From: Mesotaenium endlicherianum
Taxonomy: Eukaryota > Streptophyta > Zygnematophyceae > Zygnematales > Mesotaeniaceae
Direction of reading: 5' to 3'
DNA length: 64,000 bases
Assembly (NCBI GenBank): GCA_009602735.1
Contig: WELA01002734.1
Span: 19,014 to 83,013, forward strand
Shown here: in pieces, positions 1 through 8,882 of the stretch
Layout: each line of letters opens with the position of its first letter
Numbering within the stretch: position 1 is the first letter of the stretch
Made by a program: the position numbers and the translations under genes
The notes under the pieces: generated by a model
The model's database searches: none
What the model saw: only the letters and a program-made list of their open reading frames with translations
What the model was told of the DNA's origin: nothing

Positions 1-42
1 CGCCAACCGCAGCAAGAGTTTTCGTATGGCAAGCAATCGTAG
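1..42 (+). CDS. C-terminal tail of an unidentified protein (partial)
   Basis: Frame 1 is open from the window edge for 13 codons and ends in TAG at 40-42. A hairpin followed by a T-run begins one base later, which is what a gene end on this strand should look like. The tail is too short to identify. The other two plus-strand frames are also open here, so the frame choice rests only on the terminator position. Confidence 0.3.
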   Translation, partial: RQPQQEFSYGKQS

Positions 43-75
43 AGGTCGTTCCGTTTCCACGGAGGGACCTTTTTT
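43..75 (+). terminator. Rho-independent terminator
   Basis: Arms 43-53 and 60-70 form an 11-bp stem with one mismatch and one G-T pair around a 6-nt loop (54-59), followed by six T residues. It lies directly after the stop codon at 40-42 and before the convergent cmk gene. Confidence 0.55.
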
Positions 76-131
76 GTTGGCGCCAAGGTAAGGAAGATTT
101 TAATTAAAATAACATTTCCTTAATATTTTTT

Positions 132-809
132 TCAGCGAATCTTTTCCCTGGCCCATTTGAGCGCCAACGACAGCTGCTCTTCCCGGGTGAGGTTGCTGTT
201 ATCTAGCACAATGGCGTCTTCTGCTTTTCTAAGGGGACTGAACTCCCGGTTACTATCAATATAATCACGCATTTCCAGGTTGTTTTTCACCTCTTCAATG
301 GTGATATTGGGATTTTTGGCAAATAATTCCTTGAACCGTCTTTCCACCCTCACAGCCGGATCGGCCGTAACGAATATTTTTAATTCGGCATGCGGGAATA
401 CCGTGGTGCCGATATCCCTCCCATCCATGACGATCCCCTTTTTCTTTCCCATTTGCTGTTGCTGCGCAACGGCAAATTCCCTTACTGCTTTCAGCGCAGA
501 TACGGCGCTTACATTTTCACTCACCAGCATATCCCGTATCAATGCTTCCACATTCTCATCATTCAAATACATATCGCTGTTGCCGGTAATGGGATTGTAA
601 CGAAAATCCAGGCTCACTTTACCCAGGGCTTTCACCGCTTCTGTTTCATTCTGCCAGTCGATATGCTGCCGCAGGAAATACAAAGTGATGGCGCGGTACA
701 TGGCTCCGCTATCGATAAAAACATAGTTGAGCTCATTCGCCAGCTGGCGTGCCAGGGTACTCTTGCCACAGGATGAAAAACCGTCGAGCGTGATGATGAT
801 CTTCTTCAT
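132..809 (-). CDS. cmk: Cytidylate kinase
   Basis: Phosphorylates CMP and dCMP to the diphosphates in the cytoplasm (pyrimidine nucleotide recycling). The 225-aa product has the usual length of the family. The P-loop GFSSCGKST is at residues 10-18, followed by the DSGAMYRAI substrate motif and, further on, the conserved MDGRDIGT segment that contacts the nucleotide base. The ATG at 807-809 overlaps the stop of the upstream gene (806-808) in an ATGA arrangement, so translation is probably coupled. Identification is firm. Confidence 0.96.
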   Translation of the reverse strand: MKKIIITLDGFSSCGKSTLARQLANELNYVFIDSGAMYRAITLYFLRQHIDWQNETEAVKALGKVSLDFRYNPITGNSDMYLNDENVEALIRDMLVSENVSAVSALKAVREFAVAQQQQMGKKKGIVMDGRDIGTTVFPHAELKIFVTADPAVRVERRFKELFAKNPNITIEEVKNNLEMRDYIDSNREFSPLRKAEDAIVLDNSNLTREEQLSLALKWAREKIR

Positions 810-1429
810 AAACGGCCTTTTCTTTTTTGCATCTCGGCGGCAACGGCTTTTGCATCAGCATCTTGTTCATTCAATCGCTCCATGATCTGCTCATAGCTGC
901 GCCGGTCGCGGTTCTGGCTCAACTTGAATACATGCTCCAGTGCATCTACTTTTATCTCAAAAGCAACAATGGCTTTGGCCATGCGTTCAACATATTCGGG
1001 CGATAATTCCTTGTATTGAGCAGGTGATTGCGCATCCTGTTCAAAAAGTGTGGTGGTTTCTTCCAGCACCTGCAATAACTGTTCATGATCCAGGAAAGCA
1101 AGTGTTCCCCGCGCATGCACTGTCATGTAGTTCCAGGTAGAAGCCTGCTGCGGATTTTTGTACCAGCTGGCGCTCACATAGGTATGCGGACCGGTAAACA
1201 GCACCAGTGCCTGTTGGGTGGTCTCAAATGCTTTGCAATGATCGGTCTGTCGCATCATGTGCGCCTGCAGGTAAAGTACCCCTTCTTTCTCTTTGATGAG
1301 GAAGGGCAACTGGGTGGCAACGGGCAGTCCGCCTGCATCAACCCCGATCAGCATGGCAAAAGGATGCTGCTTCATGAAATCGATCACAACAGCCTGGTCT
1401 TTCTCTTTGTAATGCGGTAAATGGTACAT
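806..1429 (-). CDS. PaiB-like FMN-binding negative transcriptional regulator
   Basis: A 207-aa protein of the PaiB family, which has a split-barrel flavin-binding fold related to pyridoxamine-phosphate oxidases. Family features are the start MYHLPHYKEKD, the central PHTYVSASWY segment and the TWNYMTVHARG motif. In Bacillus, PaiB is described as a negative regulator of protease and sporulation genes, but the biochemical role in Bacteroidota is not established. The gene overlaps cmk by 4 nt and should be co-transcribed with it. Family assignment is confident; cellular role is not. Confidence 0.88.
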   Translation of the reverse strand: MYHLPHYKEKDQAVVIDFMKQHPFAMLIGVDAGGLPVATQLPFLIKEKEGVLYLQAHMMRQTDHCKAFETTQQALVLFTGPHTYVSASWYKNPQQASTWNYMTVHARGTLAFLDHEQLLQVLEETTTLFEQDAQSPAQYKELSPEYVERMAKAIVAFEIKVDALEHVFKLSQNRDRRSYEQIMERLNEQDADAKAVAAEMQKRKGRL

Positions 1430-1438
1430 GCAGTGAAG

Positions 1439-2533
1439 TTACGCAACTACATCGATCGGTTTGGTTTTGGGCACGTTCGCATTGCGAATGGCGATATTTC
1501 TTACGGCCGAAGCGGTAAAATCGCGGAATGCCTGCTGGCTGATGGCATCGGTTCCCAGCATTGCCGGAACGCCCTCGTCGCCGCCTTCGCGGATGCTTTG
1601 CACCAATGGTACCTGGCCCAGGAACGGCAGGTCGTACTCATCGGCCAATCGCTTGCCGCCTTCTTTACCAAACAGGTAATATTTGTTGTTGGGCAATTCT
1701 GCTGGAGTGAAATAAGCCATATTTTCCACCAGTCCAATGATCGGCACTTTGATCTGCGCTTGTCCGAACATGGCAATTCCTTTTTTAGCATCCGCCACCG
1801 CTACATTTTGCGGCGTGGTAACGATCACCACTCCTGTTACCGGAACGGTCTGCATCAATGTAAGGTGTATATCGCCGGTGCCGGGAGGCATGTCGATCAC
1901 CAGGTAATCCAGTTCACCCCAATCCACATCGGTTACAAACTGGCGTATGGCGCTGCTGGCCATAGGGCCGCGCCATACCACTGCGTTCTTTTCGTCTACC
2001 AGTAACCCGATACTCATCAAACGGATACCATATTTCTCCAAAGGAACGATCATCCCTTTTCCATTCACATCTTTCATCATCGGCCTTTCGCCACGCACGC
2101 CAAACATGATGGGAACGCTGGGGCCATAAATATCTGCATCCATCAATCCAACACTGGCGCCTCCTTCAGATAAAGCCAGTGCGAGGTTGGCAGCGACCGT
2201 ACTTTTACCCACACCGCCTTTACCGCTCACTACTGCAATGACATTCTTAACACCTGCCAGCAATTGCTGATCGCCTTTCCTGGAGGAAGATGTATTGGCA
2301 ATAAAGTTTATTTTAACGGAAGCCGATGGATTCACCAGTAATTTGATGGCATTTTCACTGGCAGTACGCATCATATCTTTCATCGGACAAGCAGGCGTGG
2401 TAAGCACGATGGTAAAGCTCACATCGTTACCAGATATATGAATATCCTTTACCATATTGAGTGTTACCAGGTCTTTCCCCAGGTCCGGCTCCTGCACATT
2501 ACTCAAGGCCTTCAAAATTGCTTCTTCGGTCAT
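1439..2533 (-). CDS. Mrp/ApbC-family iron-sulfur cluster carrier ATPase
   Basis: A P-loop NTPase of the Mrp/NBP35 family that carries and delivers Fe-S clusters to apoproteins in the cytoplasm. An N-terminal MIP18-like domain (about residues 1-85, with TTPACPMK) precedes the ATPase domain, which has the deviant Walker A GKGGVGKST near residue 105 and the MPPGTGD motif. The longer open frame begins at 2587, but residue 19 (MTEEAILKAL, ATG at 2531-2533) is the start homologous to the family; this gives 364 aa. A TAACTTTG element 36 nt upstream agrees with this start. Confidence 0.93.
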   Translation of the reverse strand: MTEEAILKALSNVQEPDLGKDLVTLNMVKDIHISGNDVSFTIVLTTPACPMKDMMRTASENAIKLLVNPSASVKINFIANTSSSRKGDQQLLAGVKNVIAVVSGKGGVGKSTVAANLALALSEGGASVGLMDADIYGPSVPIMFGVRGERPMMKDVNGKGMIVPLEKYGIRLMSIGLLVDEKNAVVWRGPMASSAIRQFVTDVDWGELDYLVIDMPPGTGDIHLTLMQTVPVTGVVIVTTPQNVAVADAKKGIAMFGQAQIKVPIIGLVENMAYFTPAELPNNKYYLFGKEGGKRLADEYDLPFLGQVPLVQSIREGGDEGVPAMLGTDAISQQAFRDFTASAVRNIAIRNANVPKTKPIDVVA

Positions 2534-2568
2534 CACGCAAGTTTTTGTTAAAAAAGAAAATCGGCACG

Positions 2569-2576
2569 CAAAGTTA
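2569..2576 (-). promoter_or_regulatory. Candidate -7 element for the Mrp gene
   Basis: The minus strand reads TAACTTTG, a perfect match to the Bacteroidota -7 consensus TAnnTTTG, 35 nt before the chosen ATG. No good -33 match was seen at the usual spacing. Confidence 0.35.
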
Positions 2577-2675
2577 ACCCCTTGCAACCGTACTTTGTTC
2601 TAAATCCTTCCTTTTAAACAAAGAAGGCCGGTTGCAGTTCGGTTTTATGAGCAATGGCTTTGTATTTTTACGCGG

Positions 2676-3320
2676 ATGATGAAATTTTTACGATACTTTT
2701 TAATTATTGCTACCCTGTTCACCTTTCACAAAGGCTATTCCCAGGCAAATCCCTATCGCGATTCTGTAGTACAACTCTATGGTGTGGTTATGACGGCCGA
2801 CAGCCTCAAGGGCATACCTGCGGCGAGTGTTATTGTAGAAGGAAGGGGGCGCGGTACCATTTCCAATAGCGACGGGGTTTTCTCTATTGCGGTATTAAAA
2901 GGAGACCATATCCGTTTTTCCAGTATTGGCTATAAAGATAAAACCATTCATATCCCCGCCGATCTGCCGGGCAACCAGTACAGTGTGATACAATTGCTGA
3001 TCAGCGACACCACTTATCTTCCCGCCACCATATTGAAGCCGCGTCCTACGCGTGAACAGTTTGAACGCGATTTTGTGAACATACCCGTCCAGGATGACCT
3101 CTATGAAACCGTTCGCAAAAACAATAATGAAGCGCAACGAAGGGCTTTGCTGAACAGCCTGCCCGCCGATGGCCGCGAAGCAGTCAATTACCAGTTACGT
3201 CAACAAGCCAACAAAGCCTATTACGCCGGACAGGTACCGCCCATGAATATCCTGAATCCTGCGGCCTGGCTCGATTTTATTCAAGCCTGGAAAAGGGGCG
3301 ATTTCAAGAAAAAGAACTAA
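2676..3320 (+). CDS. Carboxypeptidase-like regulatory domain protein, secreted
   Basis: A 214-aa protein with an N-terminal signal peptide (hydrophobic run at about 5-20, cleavage near YSQA) and a carboxypeptidase D regulatory-like beta-sandwich of the kind at the N-termini of SusC proteins (GVVMTADSLKGIPAASVIVE, then the SNSDGVFSIAV and SSIGYKDK segments). After about residue 110 it becomes an alpha-helical, charged tail without recognised domains. Stand-alone proteins of this kind are common in Bacteroidota and have no defined function. It is followed 12 nt later by the acyl-CoA dehydrogenase gene. Confidence 0.8.
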   Translation: MMKFLRYFLIIATLFTFHKGYSQANPYRDSVVQLYGVVMTADSLKGIPAASVIVEGRGRGTISNSDGVFSIAVLKGDHIRFSSIGYKDKTIHIPADLPGNQYSVIQLLISDTTYLPATILKPRPTREQFERDFVNIPVQDDLYETVRKNNNEAQRRALLNSLPADGREAVNYQLRQQANKAYYAGQVPPMNILNPAAWLDFIQAWKRGDFKKKN

Positions 3321-3332
3321 TCTTTGCCTATT

Positions 3333-4229
3333 ATGGCATTACAACATATTACTGTTATCGGCGCCGGTACCATGGGCAACGGTATTGCGCATGTTTTTGC
3401 ACAAAGCGGTTTTCCTGTTGTGCTGGTGGATGTGAATCCGGCGCAACTGGAAAAAGCATTGCAGACCATCACCCGGAATTTCGACAGGCAAATCGGCAAA
3501 GGCACTGTTAGCGAAGAACAAAAGCAAAAGGCGCTGGCGAACCTGACCACCGATACCGACCTGGCCAAAGCGGTAAGCAAGGCCGATCTCGTTGTAGAAG
3601 CCGCCACAGAAAATGCAGAACTGAAATTAAAAATATTCAAACAGATAGATGAAGCGGCGCCTGCCCAGGCCATCCTGGCTACCAACACTTCTTCTATTTC
3701 CATTACCAAAATAGCAGCCGCCACCAGCAGGCCCGGTAAAGTGATCGGTATGCACTTTATGAACCCGGTTCCTGTGATGAAACTGGTAGAGATCATCAAT
3801 GGCTATGCTACCGAAGCAACTGTTACCGATGCCATTGTGCAGCTCAGCGCTGCTTTAGGTAAAATACCATGTGTGGTGAATGATTATCCCGGCTTCATCG
3901 CCAACAAGATACTGATGCCCATGATCAATGAAGCTATTTACAGTTTGTATGAAGGCATTGCCGGTGTGGATTCCATCGATACCATCATGAAGCTGGGTAT
4001 GGCGCATCCTATGGGACCTTTGCAGTTGGCCGATTTCATCGGTCTCGATGTGTGCCTGAGTATACTCAACGTGCTGCACGAAGGATTTGGCAATCCGAAA
4101 TATGCCCCCTGTCCCCTGTTGGTGAATATGGTTACAGCCGGCAAACTGGGCGTAAAATCCGGTGAAGGGTTTTATGTTTATTCGGGCGGAAGCAAGGAAC
4201 TGGTAGTGAGCAACCGTTTTAAAAAATAA
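3333..4229 (+). CDS. 3-hydroxybutyryl-CoA dehydrogenase (3-hydroxyacyl-CoA dehydrogenase family)
   Basis: Oxidises 3-hydroxyacyl-CoA with NAD(P)+, in short-chain fatty acid or butyrate-type metabolism in the cytoplasm. The Rossmann motif GAGTMGNGIA sits near the N-terminus. The second domain has the HFMNPVPVM motif and the NDYPGFIANK segment. The length of 298 aa is close to the roughly 280-aa clostridial Hbd. An upstream TTG at 3324 would add three residues; the ATG at 3333 is preferred. Confidence 0.92.
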   Translation: MALQHITVIGAGTMGNGIAHVFAQSGFPVVLVDVNPAQLEKALQTITRNFDRQIGKGTVSEEQKQKALANLTTDTDLAKAVSKADLVVEAATENAELKLKIFKQIDEAAPAQAILATNTSSISITKIAAATSRPGKVIGMHFMNPVPVMKLVEIINGYATEATVTDAIVQLSAALGKIPCVVNDYPGFIANKILMPMINEAIYSLYEGIAGVDSIDTIMKLGMAHPMGPLQLADFIGLDVCLSILNVLHEGFGNPKYAPCPLLVNMVTAGKLGVKSGEGFYVYSGGSKELVVSNRFKK

Positions 4230-4234
4230 GATTG

Positions 4235-4993
4235 ATGTTCTTCATTCTTTCCAAAGTATTATACTTCCTGTTATACCCCATTTCATGGATCCTTATTTTG
4301 TGGGTCTGGCGATGGAGATCACGCACTGCCGCCACACGTAAAAGATTACTGATAAGTATGATTGTGCTGGGTATTGTTTTCTCCAATCCATTCCTGTATA
4401 GATCTTTTGTGATGAGCTGGCAGCCTGTACCGAAGTCCTTGCCGGATACTGCGCACTACAGTGCAGGTATTGTTTTAGGCGGACTTTCCTATTACGATAA
4501 AAAAGACAGCGGCTTCTTTTCATTAGCAGCCGATCGCTTCATTCAAACAGCCAACTTGTATCACAGGGGCATCATCAATAAAGTACTGATCACCGGTGGC
4601 ACAGGCAATTTGATGCAAAGGGAACCACCGGAAGCTATTTTTCTCAAACAGGAATTCATCCGTAATGGCGTAAACGAAAAAGACATTATCCTCGAAAGTC
4701 GGTCTCGTAACACATACGAGAATGCCATATTCAGTAAGCGGGTATTGGATTCTCTAAAATTACAACCGCCGTTTGTACTGGTAACTTCTGCCATGCATAT
4801 GCCCCGGTCGGTCGCTGTATTTAAAAAAGCGGGCATCAACTTCATTAGTTACCCTTGCGATTATACAGTCATCGATGAAAGATTTGATATTGATAATTAT
4901 ATCATACCCGATATTTCTCTATTGAAGAAATGGTCATGGGTCATCAAAGAAGTGGTAGGTTTCGTTGCCTATCGTTTAACAGGCAAAGCCTGA
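4235..4993 (+). CDS. YdcF/ElyC-family (DUF218) membrane protein
   Basis: A 252-aa protein with two N-terminal membrane segments (about 5-20 and 32-52) followed by a DUF218 domain with the family signatures GIVLGGLS, ITGGTGN, ESRSRNTYENA and TSAMHMPRS. ElyC and SanA relatives in Proteobacteria affect envelope biogenesis and vancomycin sensitivity; the substrate is unknown. It starts 5 nt after the preceding gene, and ATG 4235 is preferred over TTG 4232. It is convergent with the YigZ gene. Confidence 0.87.
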   Translation: MFFILSKVLYFLLYPISWILILWVWRWRSRTAATRKRLLISMIVLGIVFSNPFLYRSFVMSWQPVPKSLPDTAHYSAGIVLGGLSYYDKKDSGFFSLAADRFIQTANLYHRGIINKVLITGGTGNLMQREPPEAIFLKQEFIRNGVNEKDIILESRSRNTYENAIFSKRVLDSLKLQPPFVLVTSAMHMPRSVAVFKKAGINFISYPCDYTVIDERFDIDNYIIPDISLLKKWSWVIKEVVGFVAYRLTGKA

Positions 4994-4996
4994 TCA

Positions 4997-5602
4997 TTAC
5001 ACCTGTTTTACATCTACCGTATGCATATCCTGCAAACGATACAATACTTCATCAAGTCTTGCTTTGGGAATGCCAATACGGAGCAGACAGAACAATTGCA
5101 TTTCCTGTCCAACCACGCTGCAGTTGCATTGTTTAACGATCATCATCACATCGTTCATGCGCGTATAGTCGAACTGTAATTCGTACATGATTTCAATTGG
5201 TTTCTGCACAATGGGCACCAGTTGCAACGCCATGGCAGTAGCTGTTTTATAGGCATTGATGAGTCCGGGTACACCCAATAAAGTGCCCCCAAAATAACGC
5301 ACTACAATCACCCCGGTATCGGTTAGCCATTTGCTGTCGATCTGCCCCAGGATTGGCCTGCCGGCGCTTCCACTGGGCTCGCCATCGTCACTCACCCTGA
5401 ACTGATTTCCATCCAGTCCTATACGGTATGCAAAGCAGTGATGCACTGCTTTGGGGTGTTCTTTTTTCAGTTGCTGCAACTGCTCTTTGAATGCCTCGGG
5501 TGTTTGCACCGGGAAAACAAAAGCGATGAACTTACTGCCCCTGTCTTTGAATTCGGCCATTGCAGTTTTATCAATGGCCTGGTAAAAATCTTCATTACTC
5601 AT
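4997..5602 (-). CDS. YigZ/IMPACT family protein
   Basis: A 201-aa member of the YigZ/IMPACT (UPF0029) family. The conserved signature HHCFAYRIG and the DGEPSGSAGRPI motif are in the N-terminal domain, with GVIVVRYFGGTLLG beyond, and a C-terminal DUF1949-like domain. Eukaryotic IMPACT modulates GCN1/GCN2 signalling; the bacterial role is uncertain. The open frame extends to 5662, but ATG 5600-5602 overlaps the stop of the upstream transporter (5599-5601) as ATGA, which decides the start and suggests coupled translation. Confidence 0.9.
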   Translation of the reverse strand: MSNEDFYQAIDKTAMAEFKDRGSKFIAFVFPVQTPEAFKEQLQQLKKEHPKAVHHCFAYRIGLDGNQFRVSDDGEPSGSAGRPILGQIDSKWLTDTGVIVVRYFGGTLLGVPGLINAYKTATAMALQLVPIVQKPIEIMYELQFDYTRMNDVMMIVKQCNCSVVGQEMQLFCLLRIGIPKARLDEVLYRLQDMHTVDVKQV

Positions 5603-6507
5603 AAGCTGTCTCCAAATGCAATCAACCAGATCGATACCATGGAAAGAACAATTCCTGCCCAATTAATTTTTGATAATCGTTCCCTGAACAATAACCAGGC
5701 GGCCACAGCGCTGAATAATACAATGCCCATATTGTTCATGGGTATGCTGGCGCTGCTCTGCCAGGGACTGATTTTCAAAAACCTGACCAGGCACCAGATA
5801 GAAAAATAATTGGGTACGCCAATGATGATGCCGGCCAGCAAGTTCTTCCAGGCAAAAACCTGTTTGCCGCGAAGATACTGTATCAATAGAATGCAGGAGC
5901 CGATGGTGGCTGCTGATAAAAAACCACTGATGAGGTAAGCATTGCTGTTTTCTTCGGTTACATAATTTTTCTGTACATGGTTGATCAGTGCATCGAGCAG
6001 GCCGCTGCCGATGAAAAGGATCAAAGGCAAAAAAGGAACCAGGGAGTACCTGTGCGAAGCCTGCTGCTTGTTATCATTCACTTCCGATGATGCCGCCTTG
6101 TTCCTGTAACAAGTAAGTACAACGGCCAATAATGCCAGTCCAACTCCTATCCCTTTCCAAATCCCTATACTTTCTCCATACAGGTATACCGATAAAACCA
6201 CCGGTATGATCAGCGATAGCTTATTGGCAACGGATGCAACTGCCACGCCGATCTTTTGTGTGGTGGCGCCCAATGTATTGAAGATGGAGACAAAGAAAAC
6301 ACCCATGAGGCAGGCCCAGCGGAACCAGGGTGTGCCTGTTACCGAAGCATTGATGGGGAAACCGCCATTCACGAATGAACCGGTAACAACACAGGTGAAA
6401 TAGTTAAAGAGAATGACCTGGAATATACTAACCTGGTATCTTTCACAAGCTTTGATCGCAAGCGTGAGATAACTGGTAAGCACAATACTGCCGAGCAGGT
6501 AAAGCAT
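5599..6507 (-). CDS. EamA/DMT-family transporter
   Basis: A 302-aa, very hydrophobic protein with about ten predicted membrane segments and the two-repeat layout of drug/metabolite transporters of the EamA family. The substrate cannot be read from the sequence. It is the middle gene of a ribD-EamA-yigZ run with 12 nt and -4 nt spacing. A role in riboflavin or precursor movement is possible from position but is only a guess. Confidence 0.87.
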   Translation of the reverse strand: MLYLLGSIVLTSYLTLAIKACERYQVSIFQVILFNYFTCVVTGSFVNGGFPINASVTGTPWFRWACLMGVFFVSIFNTLGATTQKIGVAVASVANKLSLIIPVVLSVYLYGESIGIWKGIGVGLALLAVVLTCYRNKAASSEVNDNKQQASHRYSLVPFLPLILFIGSGLLDALINHVQKNYVTEENSNAYLISGFLSAATIGSCILLIQYLRGKQVFAWKNLLAGIIIGVPNYFSIWCLVRFLKISPWQSSASIPMNNMGIVLFSAVAAWLLFRERLSKINWAGIVLSMVSIWLIAFGDSL

Positions 6508-6519
6508 GGGAACAGGGAT

Positions 6520-7569
6520 TTAATGCAAGAGACCGGGTGTATAATAAGTGATATGATCGGTTTCCCATTGTTCTTCCAGTTGCATATCTGCATTGGTAAG
6601 GAGTGGCGATGGCAAACCATTGCCAATGTTCAGCTGCCGGTTTGTGATCACACGCGCTTCATCCCACAATGCTTCGTCAATAAACTGCTGCAACAAATGA
6701 TTTCCTCCTTCTACCAATATACTTTGCAGTTGCAGGTGGTGACAGGCTTTGAGCAGTTGCGGCACAACAGGCGCTTCAAAATCCAGCCGGTGGTACCATA
6801 ATTGGTTATGCCGTTCCTCTTTGCTGTTATTGAATACAATGGTAGTTTGTTCTCCGTTGAATAATTTCAGCGACGATGGCAGCGAAAGGTTCCGGTCAAT
6901 GACCATTCGCACAGGGCTTTTCCCGCTCCACAAACGGTTATCGAGCGATGGGTTATCGAGCATAGCTGTACGGGTACCCACCAGTATGGCTGCTTCTTCG
7001 CTGCGCCAACGATGCACGAGCCTGTTGGAATATGCATTACTGATCAGCAGACGTTCCCCCGTATTAGCGGCCATTTTATGATCTGCCGTCTGCGCCCATT
7101 TCAGCACCACATAGGGCCGGCCGGTTGTATGAAAAGTGAAAAAACGTTTGTTCAATGTTTTACAGGCGTCTTCCAATACACCCACTTCAACAGTAATGCC
7201 TGCCTGTTTTAGTTTTTCAATTCCCCTGCCGTCTACTTCTTTAAAAGGATCCCTGCATCCTATCACTACATGGGGTATTTGCTTTTCGATGATCAGGTCG
7301 CTGCAGGGAGGTGTTTTACCATAATGGGCACAGGGCTCCAGGGAAACATACAAACTGGCTTGCCTGATATGTGGCTGGTCAATAGCAGCAACGCTATTGA
7401 TGCAGTTCACTTCGGCATGCGCTTGTCCGTATTGACGGTGCCAACCCTCTCCAATGATACGATCCCGGTACACCAGTACCGCACCTACCATGGGGTTGGG
7501 CGCTACGGACCCTGCACCCAGCCGGGCCAGTTCCACACAACGCAGCATATATCGTTCGTCCTGGTTCAT
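6520..7569 (-). CDS. ribD: Bifunctional riboflavin biosynthesis deaminase/reductase RibD
   Basis: Catalyses two steps of riboflavin synthesis: deamination of the pyrimidine from GTP cyclohydrolase II, then NADPH-dependent reduction of the ribosyl side chain. The N-terminal deaminase has the zinc site H51-A-E53 with C80 and C89 in PCAHYGKTPPCSD, and the APNPMVGAV motif. The C-terminal reductase domain runs from about residue 145 (VLKWAQTADHKMA) to 349. The frame extends to 7596, but M10 (ATG 7567-7569, MNQDERYM) is the family start. Confidence 0.95.
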   Translation of the reverse strand: MNQDERYMLRCVELARLGAGSVAPNPMVGAVLVYRDRIIGEGWHRQYGQAHAEVNCINSVAAIDQPHIRQASLYVSLEPCAHYGKTPPCSDLIIEKQIPHVVIGCRDPFKEVDGRGIEKLKQAGITVEVGVLEDACKTLNKRFFTFHTTGRPYVVLKWAQTADHKMAANTGERLLISNAYSNRLVHRWRSEEAAILVGTRTAMLDNPSLDNRLWSGKSPVRMVIDRNLSLPSSLKLFNGEQTTIVFNNSKEERHNQLWYHRLDFEAPVVPQLLKACHHLQLQSILVEGGNHLLQQFIDEALWDEARVITNRQLNIGNGLPSPLLTNADMQLEEQWETDHITYYTPGLLH

Positions 7570-7583
7570 CGCAACAGAATGAA

Positions 7584-7591
7584 CAAAAATA
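7584..7591 (-). promoter_or_regulatory. Candidate -7 element for ribD
   Basis: The minus strand reads TATTTTTG, matching TAnnTTTG, 14 nt before the ribD ATG in the 46-nt divergent gap with prmC. No convincing -33 element was seen. Confidence 0.3.
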
Positions 7592-7615
7592 GCCAAATGG
7601 TGCTAACATTGCAGC

Positions 7616-8491
7616 ATGACGTTCCAATCGGCCCAACAGCAATTACTGGCAATACTGGCTCCCATATACGATGCACGCGAAGCAAGTGCTATTGCTCACA
7701 TGATCATGGAGCACCTGACCCGTAAAACAAAAATAGAACGCCTGCTGGAGCCCGCATCTGTATTGACTGCAGATCAAAAATCTTTGTTACAATCATATAT
7801 AGATCAATTATCCCGGCATCGTCCTGTTCAGTATGTATTGGGGGAAGCATGGTTTGCGGGTATGAAATTTTATGTCAACGAACATGTGTTGATTCCCCGG
7901 CCGGAGACAGAAGAACTTGTTGCATGGATCATTGATGAAGCTGCACAAGGTACTCAACAGGTATTGGATATTGGTACCGGTAGCGGATGCATCCCCATTG
8001 CATTGAAAAAAGGTTTGCCTGCTGCGTCTATCACATCAATTGATATAGACCCCAATGCATTGCAGGTGGCGCATGATAATGCAACTACTCTGCAAGCGGA
8101 TATTCAATTGATTGAACTGGATTTTTTAAATGAATCTTTTTGGCACAAATTACCTGGCTATTACGATACCATTGTCAGCAACCCACCCTATATAAAAGCG
8201 ATGGAATCAAATACCATGGCAAAGCATGTGCTGGACTATGAGCCTGCACGAGCGCTTTTTGTGCCCGACAATGATGCACTTGTTTTCTACCGGAAAATAG
8301 CAGCCTTCGCATCAACCCATCTGAACAATGCCGGCAGCATTTATATGGAAATCAATGAAGCGTTGGGAAAAGAAGTAAAACAACTCTTCGAGGCAACAGG
8401 ATATCATGTAACAATAAAGCAAGATTTACAGGGAAAGGATCGTATGATCAAGGCTTCGAAGGCGTATTATCCACCGCCATCACAGGCGTAG
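7616..8491 (+). CDS. prmC: Peptide chain release factor N5-glutamine methyltransferase
   Basis: Methylates the glutamine of the GGQ motif in release factors RF1/RF2, using S-adenosylmethionine. The 291-aa product has the N-terminal helical domain, the IPRPETE segment at 93-99, SAM-binding DIGTGSGC at 118-125 and catalytic NPPY at 189-192. Its 3' end overlaps the convergent exbD/tolR-like gene by 44 bp. The family assignment is secure. Confidence 0.95.
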   Translation: MTFQSAQQQLLAILAPIYDAREASAIAHMIMEHLTRKTKIERLLEPASVLTADQKSLLQSYIDQLSRHRPVQYVLGEAWFAGMKFYVNEHVLIPRPETEELVAWIIDEAAQGTQQVLDIGTGSGCIPIALKKGLPAASITSIDIDPNALQVAHDNATTLQADIQLIELDFLNESFWHKLPGYYDTIVSNPPYIKAMESNTMAKHVLDYEPARALFVPDNDALVFYRKIAAFASTHLNNAGSIYMEINEALGKEVKQLFEATGYHVTIKQDLQGKDRMIKASKAYYPPPSQA

Positions 8492-8855
8492 CGCCCAGTT
8501 TCTTGATCACTTGCATTACCCGGATGGCGGTGCCAAGATGGGAAGTACTATCACCATTGATCACCACTGAAGGTTTTTCTGTTTCTTTAGCGAGGAAGTT
8601 TTTCAGTTCCGGTTCCAGTTGATCAAAAGTTATTTTCTGTGAACCAAGGTATATCTGCTGGTCCTTATCAACCGTTACCACCACCGTTTGTTTGGCGCGG
8701 GTATCGCTTTTGGCTTTGGGGTTGGAGACCTTGATCACATTGGGATTGGCCAGTGTGGAAACAATGAGGAAGAACAACAGGAGTATGAACAGGATATCAT
8801 TCAATGCGCCTGTATGCACTTCCGGGTGTGTTCTGAATCGTTTCCTGATATTCAT
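8448..8855 (-). CDS. ExbD/TolR-type biopolymer transport protein
   Basis: A 135-aa inner-membrane protein with a single N-terminal membrane helix containing the functional aspartate (GALNDILFILLLFF, about residues 16-29) and a periplasmic ExbD/TolR domain. With the upstream TolQ/ExbB-like protein it should form a proton-driven motor that energises TonB-type outer-membrane transport or envelope constriction; the sequence does not say which. The start is 27 nt after the upstream gene. The last 44 bp overlap prmC tail to tail. Confidence 0.9.
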   Translation of the reverse strand: MNIRKRFRTHPEVHTGALNDILFILLLFFLIVSTLANPNVIKVSNPKAKSDTRAKQTVVVTVDKDQQIYLGSQKITFDQLEPELKNFLAKETEKPSVVINGDSTSHLGTAIRVMQVIKKLGATPVMAVDNTPSKP

Positions 8856-8882
8856 GATAGGCAGATTGCAATGAATAAAAAA

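Noticed and set aside
7570-7615. FMN riboswitch before ribD
   Set aside because: The gap is 46 nt, too short for the element, and no RFN-like conserved stems are visible.
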